Assembly: GCA_030442055.1 (NCBI GenBank) | Contig: JAUJEB010000008.1 | Coordinates: 248,001-312,000, forward strand | Source of the DNA: Agaribacillus aureus | Lineage (GTDB): Bacteria > Bacteroidota > Bacteroidia > Cytophagales > Cyclobacteriaceae | Direction of reading: 5' to 3' | DNA length: 64,000 nt | Part shown: piece after piece, positions 50,360-59,500 of the stretch | Layout of the letters: each line of letters opens with the position of its first letter | Numbering within the stretch: the first letter of the stretch is position 1 | Notes under the pieces: model-generated | The model's database searches: none | The model's input: the letters and a program-made list of their open reading frames with translations, nothing else | What the model was told of the DNA's origin: nothing | Program-made: the position numbers and the translations under genes

Positions 50360-50596
50360 TCAACAAACAGAGTTTAAATCTCTCGACTTAGAATAATTTA
50401 AAATGTTATTGATAACACTTTCAGAAGGTTCTTTTCTGATGTCATTCAACATTTCAACTGATTGTTTTACCTCCCGGTATACCTCCAGCAGATCGTTGTC
50501 AATTATAAGTGCATTGGCAATTGCTTCGTTTTCTTCAGGCGATGTCTCATTATAAAAATATCTGATTACATCATTTGGGGTAAATATTTTGATCAT
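50360..50596 (-). CDS. Small protein overlapping an ECF sigma gene, possible anti-sigma or modulator
   Basis: 78 residues, acidic and helical. It begins MIKIFTPNDVIRYFYNETSPEENEAI, and NDVIRYFYNE followed by an acidic helix resembles the N-terminal part of small Bacteroidota anti-sigma-like proteins. No zinc HxxxCxxC and no transmembrane helix are present. Its start overlaps the sigma-factor end by 26 bases, so it is translationally coupled and probably works with it. Function inferred from context only. Confidence 0.7.
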   Translation of the reverse strand: MIKIFTPNDVIRYFYNETSPEENEAIANALIIDNDLLEVYREVKQSVEMLNDIRKEPSESVINNILNYSKSRDLNSVC

Positions 50597-51170
50597 AGGC
50601 GATATTATATTTATGCATTTTTTTCCTTAAATTAATTAAGGCATAACGCATCCTTCCCAAGGCAGTATTGATGCTTACTCCTGTCGCATCAGCAATTTCT
50701 TGAAAACTCATCTGCATGTAATGCCTCATTATTAATACTTCTTTTTGGGTGGCAGGTAACTCCTTTATTAAATTCCTTAACTTTTTATGCGTTTCCTTCC
50801 GTATCTGCTGCGTCTCAAAAGACTCTTCCGAAAATTCCAAAGTATTAAATACGTTGGTTCCGTCTTCCATGACGATGGTTGGATACCGCTTCGCCTTTCT
50901 AAAATGGTCGATAGACAAATTGTGAGCTATCCGCATTACCCATGGTAAAAATTTTCCCTCCTCGTTGTATTTACCATTTTTTATAGTATTAACGACCTTA
51001 ATGAACGTTTCTTGTAAAAGATCTTCAGCAATATACTGATCTTTCACAATTAAATAAATACTCGTAAAAATTCTGGACTTATGCCTCGTCAATAGTAGTT
51101 CAAAAGCCTCTTCGTTACCGTTTTTGTACTGTGATATTAATTTGCTATCACTTACTGAATACTTCTTCAT
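50571..51170 (-). CDS. ECF-family RNA polymerase sigma factor
   Basis: 199 residues from ATG 51170 (a GTG four codons upstream is possible). Region 2: FELLLTRHKSRIFTSIYLIV, then AEDLLQETFIKVVNTI and FLPWVMRIAHNLSIDHFRK. Region 4: LPATQKEVLIMRHYMQMSFQ and EIADATGVSINTALGRMRYA. A complete group IV factor of the Bacteroidota general type. It has a near-consensus promoter 90 bases upstream and a coupled 78-residue partner downstream. It is divergent from uvrA. Confidence 0.93.
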   Translation of the reverse strand: MKKYSVSDSKLISQYKNGNEEAFELLLTRHKSRIFTSIYLIVKDQYIAEDLLQETFIKVVNTIKNGKYNEEGKFLPWVMRIAHNLSIDHFRKAKRYPTIVMEDGTNVFNTLEFSEESFETQQIRKETHKKLRNLIKELPATQKEVLIMRHYMQMSFQEIADATGVSINTALGRMRYALINLRKKMHKYNIAYDQNIYPK

Positions 51171-51259
51171 TATTTTAATCACACATTTAGTTAACGTAGA
51201 GGTCTATATCATATTGTGAAGCAATGTTTAATGGTTAGAAAAAATTATAAAACAATTAC

Positions 51260-51290
51260 CAAAACTAATAAAACGAGCGAAAGTTCCAAA
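51260..51290 (-). promoter_or_regulatory. Bacteroidota-type promoter for the ECF sigma gene
   Basis: On the minus strand TTTG (51290-51287), 19 bases, TAGTTTTG (51267-51260). Both boxes and the spacing fit the consensus. The leader to the ATG at 51170 would be about 85 bases. Confidence 0.55.
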
Positions 51291-51510
51291 TTAAATGTAC
51301 CTAATTTTTAGAAAAAGTAAAAATAATAATTGGCCTATCTCGCATAAAATGATGGATTATTCTGACCATACTAAGATTTCATACATTTACCTATACAAAA
51401 ACAATGCCTTATAAAATTTTGTTCCGCAATAAACAGAATGTATGTTTTTTTGTAGAATCTTATATTTTAATTATTAGCAATACTGATATTTAAAATTTAA
51501 CCCACTATAT

Positions 51511-51518
51511 TATCTTTG
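51511..51518 (+). promoter_or_regulatory. Candidate -7 box (TATCTTTG) at the uvrA start
   Basis: Matches TAnnTTTG and ends 4 bases before the ATG at 51523, so transcription would start at or next to the start codon, giving a leaderless message. No TTG at the usual distance upstream. The rest of the 352-base gap 51171-51522 holds only the divergent sigma promoter. Confidence 0.3.
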
Positions 51519-51522
51519 TTGG

Positions 51523-54348
51523 ATGATGAACGAGGTACTAGCAGTTAAAGAAATTAAGGAATTTGAACAATTAGATCCCAAAAAATATATTGTTATTAAA
51601 GGAGCGAGGGTGAATAACCTTAAAAATGTCTCTGTAGCAATACCCAGGTATAAATTTGTCGTTATTACGGGCTTATCAGGTTCGGGTAAGTCGTCATTGG
51701 CTTTTGATACATTATTTGCAGAAGGACAAAGAATGTACGTAGAAAGTTTAAGCTCCTACGCGAGACAATTTTTGGGCCGTATGGAAAAACCGGAAGTAGA
51801 CTATATTAAAGGGGTGTCTCCGGCTATCGCCATCGAACAAAAAGTAAATACCAGGAATCCCAGGTCCACGGTTGGAACGACCACGGAAATTTACGACTAC
51901 CTGAAGCTGCTCTTTGCCAGAATAGGTACTACCTATTCTCCTATCTCAGGTGAAAAAGTTACCAAGGATACAGTCACCGATGTTGTAGAATTTATAAAGA
52001 CATTGGAAGAGGGTAGCAGGATCATGATATTGAGCCCTCTAAACTTACGGCCTGACCGGACAGCCCCGCAAGAGTTAAATATACTGTTAAGTAAAGGTTA
52101 TACCCGGCTGGTAATAGATGATGACCTTTATTTTATAGAAGATTTGCAAGAGGATGTTACCACCTTTGAAAAAGCAAAGAAAAAATTTGTCCTCATCGAT
52201 CGGGCAATGGTTAAAAAGGATGATGAAGAAACCCAGTTCAGGTTAGCGGACTCTGTCCAGACTGCTTTTTTTGAGGGCGACGGAAAATGCCAGATCACGA
52301 TTGCAGGAGGTAAAAAAAAGGAGTTTTCCGACAAATTTGAACTAGATGGTCAGCGGTTTGAAATTCCCAGCATTAATCTGTTCAGTTTCAACAATCCCTA
52401 TGGCGCTTGCCGGACATGTGAAGGCTTTGGCAAGGTGCTTGGCATTGACCGCGATATGGTCATTCCCGATAAAGGGATGTCGGTTTTTGAAGGGGCTATC
52501 GCCCCATGGCGCAGTGAAACTATGAAAAAATGGCTGGATCCACTCATTAACCACGCCATGGACTTTGACTTCCCTATTCATAGGCCTTTTAACGAACTTA
52601 CCGAGGAACAGGTAGCACTGCTATGGCAGGGCAACAAATATTTTAAAGGACTGGACGCTTTTTTCAAGCATCTTGAATCAAAAACCCATAAAATTCAATA
52701 TCGTGTCCTGTTGTCCAGATATCGCGGAAGAACAGTGTGTCCGGATTGCCATGGTAGCCGGCTACGCAAGGACGCCGCTTACGTTAAGATAAATGGTCAT
52801 TCCATTATAGATCTTGTGCTGATGCCCATCGAAAGGGTCAGAGAATATTTTAAGCAGCTAAAAGTGAGCCCTCATCATCAGCAAATTGCCGACAGGATAC
52901 TTAAGGAATTAAATAATCGGCTGGACTATATGATCCGTGTCGGACTAGGTTACCTCACGCTTAATCGACTGTCTTCGTCCTTATCCGGCGGGGAATTTCA
53001 ACGTATAAAGTTGGCTACTTCCCTGGGCAGTGCGTTGGTGGGTTCCATGTATATTCTGGATGAGCCGAGTATTGGTTTACATCCCAGAGATACCACCCGC
53101 CTGATTAGCGTGTTAAAGTCATTAAGAGACCTGGGTAACACCGTAATTGTTGTAGAACATGAAGAAGAGATCATGCGTCAGGCCGACCAGATTATTGATA
53201 TTGGTCCCGAAGCGGGAAGTGATGGAGGCAGGTTGGTGTTTCAGGGAAATGTAGAGGCACTAAAGGGAGTAGACACCTATACCGCCAATTACCTGATGGG
53301 CAAGGATATCATCGAAGTTCCTAAAATGAGGAGAAAATGGCGCGATGCCGTGGAGATTTACGGGGCAAGAGAAAACAATCTCAAAAACATTAATGTAAAA
53401 ATTCCTTTAGATGTGTTGACCGCCATTACCGGCGTCAGCGGATCGGGTAAATCCACGTTGCTAAAGAAAATTCTGTATCCGGCCATTGGCAAAACCCTTG
53501 GAACGGTAGGCGACATGTCCGGCAAATATGATAAGTTGGGGGGTGATTATAAAAAAATCAATCGCATAGAGTTTATTGACCAAAACCCTATCGGCAAATC
53601 TTCCCGCTCTAATCCCGTTACTTATGTAAAGGCGTACGACGGTATCAGGCAATTATTTGCCGAGCAGCCCCTTTCCAAACAGCGAGGATATAAACCTGCC
53701 TATTTTTCTTTCAACGTAGACGGCGGTCGCTGTGAAACCTGTCAGGGGGAGGGCATTGTAAAAATCGAAATGCAATTCATGGCCGATATCCAGCTAACTT
53801 GTGAAAGTTGTAAGGGAAAACGGTTTAAGAATGAAATATTGGAGATCAAGTATCGAGAAAAAGATATAGCGGAGATTTTGGATATGACGGTTGATGAAAG
53901 TATTGAATTCTTTCGGGATAAAAGTGCAATTCTCAATAAATTATTGCCTTTGCAGGAAGTTGGGATGGGCTATGTGCGGCTGGGACAGTCTTCCAGTTCA
54001 CTAAGTGGCGGTGAGGCTCAGAGGGTGAAGCTGGCTTCCTATTTAGGCAAAGGAGCCGGCGGCGTAAAAGAACATATATTGTTTATTTTTGATGAGCCGA
54101 CGACAGGGCTGCATTTTCATGATATCAGAAAGCTGTTGAAAGCCATTAACGCCCTGGTTGATCAGGGAAATACCGCTATCATTATTGAACATAATATGGA
54201 AGTGGTAAAGTCGGCAGACTGGATCATCGACCTGGGACCTGAAGGGGGTGAAAACGGCGGTAATATTGTGTTTTCAGGAACGCCGGAAGAAATGGTTAAA
54301 ATCGATGAAGGCCATACTTCGAGGTATTTAAAAGAAAAACTTGGCTAG
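51523..54348 (+). CDS. uvrA: Excinuclease ABC subunit A
   Basis: 941 residues, full length. Two ATPase units: the first Walker A GLSGSGKS at 50-57 with signature [12 protein letters not shown], the second GVSGSGKST at about 637-645 with [12 protein letters not shown]. Zinc-binding Cys sets are present: CRTCEGFGK with CPDCHGSR in the first half, and C-x2-C-x18-C-x2-C (CETCQGEG to CESCKG) in the second. It recognises DNA damage with UvrB in nucleotide excision repair. It stands alone, with tpiA beginning 118 bases later. Confidence 0.97.
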   Translation: MMNEVLAVKEIKEFEQLDPKKYIVIKGARVNNLKNVSVAIPRYKFVVITGLSGSGKSSLAFDTLFAEGQRMYVESLSSYARQFLGRMEKPEVDYIKGVSPAIAIEQKVNTRNPRSTVGTTTEIYDYLKLLFARIGTTYSPISGEKVTKDTVTDVVEFIKTLEEGSRIMILSPLNLRPDRTAPQELNILLSKGYTRLVIDDDLYFIEDLQEDVTTFEKAKKKFVLIDRAMVKKDDEETQFRLADSVQTAFFEGDGKCQITIAGGKKKEFSDKFELDGQRFEIPSINLFSFNNPYGACRTCEGFGKVLGIDRDMVIPDKGMSVFEGAIAPWRSETMKKWLDPLINHAMDFDFPIHRPFNELTEEQVALLWQGNKYFKGLDAFFKHLESKTHKIQYRVLLSRYRGRTVCPDCHGSRLRKDAAYVKINGHSIIDLVLMPIERVREYFKQLKVSPHHQQIADRILKELNNRLDYMIRVGLGYLTLNRLSSSLSGGEFQRIKLATSLGSALVGSMYILDEPSIGLHPRDTTRLISVLKSLRDLGNTVIVVEHEEEIMRQADQIIDIGPEAGSDGGRLVFQGNVEALKGVDTYTANYLMGKDIIEVPKMRRKWRDAVEIYGARENNLKNINVKIPLDVLTAITGVSGSGKSTLLKKILYPAIGKTLGTVGDMSGKYDKLGGDYKKINRIEFIDQNPIGKSSRSNPVTYVKAYDGIRQLFAEQPLSKQRGYKPAYFSFNVDGGRCETCQGEGIVKIEMQFMADIQLTCESCKGKRFKNEILEIKYREKDIAEILDMTVDESIEFFRDKSAILNKLLPLQEVGMGYVRLGQSSSSLSGGEAQRVKLASYLGKGAGGVKEHILFIFDEPTTGLHFHDIRKLLKAINALVDQGNTAIIIEHNMEVVKSADWIIDLGPEGGENGGNIVFSGTPEEMVKIDEGHTSRYLKEKLG

Positions 54349-54428
54349 CATATTTATTCAATTTTAGGCTATCCCGGTTGAAAATCTTAAAAGTTTCTTT
54401 CATCATTTTAAAAACCCCGGGCAATTTC

Positions 54429-54436
54429 TATATTTG
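54429..54436 (+). promoter_or_regulatory. Candidate -7 promoter box (TATATTTG) for tpiA
   Basis: Matches TAnnTTTG, 30 bases before the ATG at 54467. It supports that start over the in-frame ATG-like start at 54434, which would lie in the box itself. The -33 partner is a poor TTTA at 18 bases. Confidence 0.4.
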
Positions 54437-54466
54437 GCCTGCAATTTTTACTTAAACCTTAATCCA

Positions 54467-55228
54467 ATGAGAAGAAATATTGTTGCCGGCAACTGGAAAA
54501 TGAATAATGATTTGCAGGAAGGTCTTAAACTTACCTCTGAAATCCTCAACATGGTGCAGGATGAGGTCAATGATAATGTACATGTTATTTTAGGAGTTCC
54601 TTTTGTGCATTTATCCAGTGTGTCAAAACTATTGGAAGGCATTGATAATATTTTTCTCAGTGCTCAGAATTGCAACGAGCATGAATCAGGAGCTTACACC
54701 GGTGAAATTTCCGCTGCCATGCTGAAATCTGTAAATGCGGATTATGTGATTTTAGGGCATAGCGAAAGAAGGGAATATTTTCATGAGACCAGCCAATTGC
54801 TGGCAAAAAAGGTGGATATTGCCCTTGCTAACGGTTTGACCCCGATATTTTGTTGTGGCGAGTCACTTGAAATCAGAGAGGCTGATACGCAATTTGAATT
54901 TGTTTGTCAACAGCTAACCGAGAGCCTGTTTCACCTGAGTCCGGAAGAATTTGGAAAGATCGTCATTGCTTATGAGCCCATATGGGCTATCGGCACCGGA
55001 AAAACTGCCACTGCAGACCAGGCTCAGGAAATGCACGAGATCCTGAGAAAACATATAGCCGGGAAATTTGGCGAGGAAATTGCGGATAATTTGAGTATTC
55101 TCTATGGAGGAAGCTGCAAGCCAGGCAATGCAAAAGAGATATTCTCCGGTAAGGATGTCGATGGAGGCTTAATTGGCGGCGCTTCTTTGAAGTCCCGGGA
55201 CTTTGTAGATATCATAAAATCATTTTAA
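54467..55228 (+). CDS. tpiA: Triosephosphate isomerase
   Basis: 253 residues. It interconverts dihydroxyacetone phosphate and glyceraldehyde 3-phosphate in glycolysis. Catalytic residues are visible: Lys11 in GNWKMN, His98 in LGHSERR, Glu170 in [13 protein letters not shown] (the flexible loop follows), and YGGSCKPGN near the end for phosphate. Start at 54467 fits the usual [10 protein letters not shown]. The stop codon is directly followed by the ATG of a small gene. Confidence 0.97.
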   Translation: MRRNIVAGNWKMNNDLQEGLKLTSEILNMVQDEVNDNVHVILGVPFVHLSSVSKLLEGIDNIFLSAQNCNEHESGAYTGEISAAMLKSVNADYVILGHSERREYFHETSQLLAKKVDIALANGLTPIFCCGESLEIREADTQFEFVCQQLTESLFHLSPEEFGKIVIAYEPIWAIGTGKTATADQAQEMHEILRKHIAGKFGEEIADNLSILYGGSCKPGNAKEIFSGKDVDGGLIGGASLKSRDFVDIIKSF

Positions 55229-55573
55229 ATGGGTTTAAACATTATATGGCTGCCAGTTTATTTATCTGCTTTTTTCTTTGGTAATGAAGAAGCATCCCGG
55301 CAGACAGACCCCTGCAATATTTTTGGGGTGGTATATGTTGAACCCAATGAACGAAGAGCTGACTATGTGGTCTATGAAGAGAAGACGGAGGCTTTTGCAG
55401 ATTTAAATGTGTTTAAGGAAGAAAATAAACTATTGGCGGATGACGCCGGACTATGGTATTTTACCGATAAAAGAGATTTAGCTGACTTCAGCATTTATAT
55501 AGCCAATGATCCGTCCAATGTTCATTTTACTATCTACTATACAGATGTAATTTCCCATGCCGGCTGCGACTAG
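55229..55573 (+). CDS. Small protein directly coupled to tpiA, possibly DUF6150-like
   Basis: 114 residues whose ATG is the three bases after the tpiA stop (TAAATG). A short hydrophobic start (GLNIIWLPVYLSAFFFG) may be a signal. The body repeats an (A)D-x-x-V/I-Y/F pattern: RRADYVVYEEKTEAFADLNV, LADDAGLWYF, LADFSIYIAN, about 20 residues apart, resembling DUF6150 proteins of Bacteroidota. Cys residues stand near both ends. Function unknown. It lies between tpiA and prmA (8 bases), so all three are likely one transcript. Confidence 0.72.
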   Translation: MGLNIIWLPVYLSAFFFGNEEASRQTDPCNIFGVVYVEPNERRADYVVYEEKTEAFADLNVFKEENKLLADDAGLWYFTDKRDLADFSIYIANDPSNVHFTIYYTDVISHAGCD

Positions 55574-55581
55574 CCGGTGCA

Positions 55582-56418
55582 ATGCCATTTAGCATGGACT
55601 TTCAGGAGATTAAAATTTATTGCCCGGCACATTTCAATGATATTCTGGTTGCGGAATTTTCTATGTTGGGATTTGATTCATTTGTAGAACATGAAGATGG
55701 TTTCTGTGCCTACCTGGAATCGGAAGTGGTGGACGAGGCAGCCATTAATGCCATCGCAGCTAAATATAAGCCCGATTTTGCGTTGAGGTATGAAATCACT
55801 CCAATAGCAAAAAAGAATTGGAACCAACAATGGGAGGATAATTACGAGCCCATATACATAGATCAGCAGTGTGTGGTAAGAGCATCTTTTCACCAGCTTT
55901 CAAAATCTTACCCCTACGAAATCATTGTCAACCCTAAAATGTCTTTTGGTACCGGACATCACGAAACCACCTTTTTGATGCTAAAAAATCAATTGGAGAT
56001 TAATCATCAGGGTAAAGAAGTGTTAGATGTAGGTTGCGGCACCGGTGTGTTGGCCATCATGGCAAAGCTACGCGGTGCCCGGGAGGTAACTGCCTGTGAT
56101 ATCGATGGCTGGAGCATAGAAAATAGCCGTGAAAATTTTAGGATCAATGATTGCGAGGAAATTAAAATCCAGCACGGCGACGTAACCGCTATTTCCGGCC
56201 AATTTGACATTATTGTTGCCAACATTAATCGAAATGTGCTGATGCACGATTTGCCTCATTACGCCCAAAGGATGCGTTCGCAGGGAGGAAAACTATTGCT
56301 TAGCGGCTTTTACCGGGAAGATGAAAATTCATTAATAGAGCAGGCGCAAAGTCTCGGGTTTATCATTTCCAAAACTACTCACAGAAATAGCTGGTCCTGC
56401 CTATTATTTGAGAAATAG
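55582..56418 (+). CDS. prmA: Ribosomal protein L11 methyltransferase
   Basis: 278 residues. The N-terminal domain (FQEIKIYCPAHFNDILVAEF) binds L11, the C-terminal domain is a class I SAM methyltransferase with motif I VLDVGCGTGVLAIMAKL and the NPPY-like block IVANINRNVLM. MSFGTGHHETTFLML before motif I is the typical PrmA linker. It trimethylates L11. Start may be 55582 or Met at 55594. It is downstream of tpiA and the small protein. Confidence 0.95.
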   Translation: MPFSMDFQEIKIYCPAHFNDILVAEFSMLGFDSFVEHEDGFCAYLESEVVDEAAINAIAAKYKPDFALRYEITPIAKKNWNQQWEDNYEPIYIDQQCVVRASFHQLSKSYPYEIIVNPKMSFGTGHHETTFLMLKNQLEINHQGKEVLDVGCGTGVLAIMAKLRGAREVTACDIDGWSIENSRENFRINDCEEIKIQHGDVTAISGQFDIIVANINRNVLMHDLPHYAQRMRSQGGKLLLSGFYREDENSLIEQAQSLGFIISKTTHRNSWSCLLFEK

Positions 56419-56470
56419 TGTAACAATAACTTACATAAGGTTGTAAATGAGTAAATTAAAGGGAATAATC

Positions 56471-56493
56471 CGCAAAAATTACATTTTTTTGCG
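56471..56493. repeat. Inverted repeat CGCAAAAA-N7-TTTTTGCG
   Basis: Perfect 8-base arms around 7 bases, between prmA and the giant protein gene. It lacks a T run after it, so terminator function is doubtful. The TTTTGCG half resembles the TTTTGCG repeats beside the DeoR gene, but such AT-rich words may recur by chance. Confidence 0.35.
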
Positions 56494-56561
56494 TAATTGA
56501 TCGTTAAGTATTACGAAGTAAAAACCGCCGGAACTAACTTGGTCCGCTGAAAGATGAGTGA

Positions 56562-59500
56562 ATGAAATTTAAGATTATCTGCATATTTGGTTTGCTTTTG
56601 GTCGCTGGTTATCAAGCATTTTCACAGGTAGGGAAATTTAAAGTCGATACGGCTTTTGCCACGCAGGTGACACAAATGATGAACCGTACCAAATCCCCTC
56701 AAGCCCAGGAAGTAGGAGCCGCCTTTGAAGGATTATGGAATGGGAATACCTTTTCCGCGGATCAAAAAGAAAAACTGATGAAAATTGCTTCCGGTATGTA
56801 TGCCAAAAAGGTGCCTGCCAGACCGCATTTTGAAAACTTTTTCGCCTCGATCGTTTATGGTGTAAGTAATGAAAGCCTTAGCGGGCAAACACTTACGGGG
56901 CTACTGGAAGTATCGCAGAAAACAGTTGATCAATACGGCCCAAAAGAAATTGGAAATTTTTTCCTCAACCTGAAAACTATTTTTGACCACCGGGCGCTCT
57001 ATTTCTCATCATTTAACAAGCTGTATTTTGAGAACACATCCTATAAATTTGATTTTATCGCGCCCCAGGAAATAGTGGAGGAAATAATTCCTGAAGAAAC
57101 GGAGGAAGAAGTAACAGATCAGGAAGACGATGACTGGTTCAGCGACTGGGACGAAGAAAAAAGCAATGATGATTGGGATACGGATTGGGAAGATACAAAC
57201 GAGCCGGAACCCCAGCCTAATAATAACCAGCCGCTATATGAAACACCCCAGCCTCAATTGGCGGGACCGGTAATAACTTTTGAGAGTATTGACCTGATTT
57301 TTGTTACTACTTTTGATTCTACGGCCCTGATCAACAGCAGCGGATCGCTTATGTTGAAGGACAATACTTTTGTCGGAACCGGAGGGAAGTTTAACTGGTC
57401 GGTGGCAGGCCTTGGCCCTGACTCCGTCTATTGTCATTTGGATAGATATAACTTTGATGTCTCCAAACCTAAATTATCAGCGGAAAACGTCAAAATGAGT
57501 TATGTGGGAAAACTGGACAAAGCGGTGGCTGGTGTTTTTGACTTTGAAAGCCAGCGTCACGAGAGCAAAGAAAAAGCCAGGTTCCCAAGGTTTAAATCCT
57601 ATGATAATGATGTCAAGGTAAAATTGGCCAGTGATGATGAATTAATCTACAAAGGTGGATTTTCATTGGAAGGGGGTAAGATATCAAGCTCTTCACTTTA
57701 TGCCGGCCCGGCTTCTATTGAGGTGCGGAATAAAGGACGACGAATGTTTCGCTCCAAGGCATTGCGCTATTTTATGAGTGATTCCCTGGTGGAAGCAGAT
57801 GTCGCCTCAATTGTGATTTATCAAAACGGAGATTCAATTGTCCACCCCGCTATCAGAATAAAGTACAACTTTCTTAATAAACACCTGGTTGTATTAAAAG
57901 ATCAGGGGAGGTATAAGTATGCACCGTTTTTTGCCTCCTATTTTAACATGGATATCACCGCCGATATGATTAAGTGGGATTTAAGTGCGGATAGCCTGGA
58001 TATATCGATCCTGAACGCGAGAAGTCAGATCCCGGCTTATTTTGAATCCCAGGAATATTTTAATCCGGACCGCTTTGGAGAGATGACGGGTATTTACAAA
58101 TTTCACCCTTTATTTTTGGTGGTAGGCTATTCTCGCAAAATTAATTCGTCAGAGTTTAACGTGGATGATCTCATTAAGTTTTCAAAACAACCGGAAAATG
58201 TTGTAAGGCCGGCCATGGAGTTTTTAATGAGTTATCACTTTATCGATTACAGCGTTAGCAGCGGCGAGATCAAGGTACGACGAAAGGCCTATCATAATGT
58301 ATTATCTAAAAACCGTAGAAAGGATTTTGACAATCTCCTCATTGCTTCCCGGCTGACCAATAAACCTAATGCCACTTATCATTTACCGGAAGATGAAATG
58401 ACGGTGAGGGGTATCGACAAATTTTATATCAGCGAACTGCTGGATGTTTATATTATTCCCAGGAATAAGGAAATTCGACTTAAGAAAAACCGCGACTTTA
58501 CTTTCGACGGCCAGCTGTTTGCCGGAAATTTCGAATATGTAGGCCGAAATTTTACTTTTAAATACGACAGTTTCCTGGTAGATATGCAATCCATCGATTC
58601 TGTACGATTTTATATACAGGAACAGGACGAGCTGGGTGGTGAAAAAACCCAGCTGGAAAATAAACTGGTGGGAAGTGATTCGGTAGACATGCGGAACGCC
58701 ATGGCTAAAGGCACCATGAACCGAACTTCCGGGACGCTGTTGATTAACAAACCTAACAATAAATCAGCCAGGAGAGTCTATCCCGGATATCCGTCCTTTA
58801 GCGCGACAAGCGGAGCTGTGGTGTATTTTGACGGGGAGGAGATCCTGGGAGGGGCCTACAAAGATCAGTCGGTGTATTTTGTCATACCACCCTTCAAAAT
58901 TGATAGTTTGAGTGAGAGTGATGTTCGATCAGTAGGTTTTGAGGGGACATTTGTGACCAGCGGGTTGCTACCTGATTTTAAAGAAAAACTAAAGATCATG
59001 CCGGATAACTCGTTGGGCTTTGAACACCAGGCACCAATTAGTGGCTATGAAATAAAAGGAAACAAAGGAAAATTCTTCAAAACATTAACACTTGATAAGA
59101 ACGGTTTAAGAGGAAATGGGAAAATTGAATACCTGAGCTCCACCCTGGAATCTGAGGACTTTGTATTTTATGTGGACTCCATCGTTGCACAAGGATCAAA
59201 AATCACCATGGAACGTGAGACCATTGGAGAGGCTAATTTTCCTGATGCTTATGTGGAAAACTATAAAATGAGATGGGTGCCCGATAAGGATAGTATGTAT
59301 ATTCATAACATCGATCAGCCTATCCAATTATATGAATCTACCGCTTCCTTAAATGGATTTTTAAATGTCACCCCTAAAGGTGTATTGGGTGGTGGGCAAC
59401 TTCTTACCAGGGGATCGGAAGCTATTTCCCAGGAATTGGCTTTTACTTCCAATTTTTATTCCGCACGCCATGCAAAATTTGAAATCAAATCAAGTAATCC

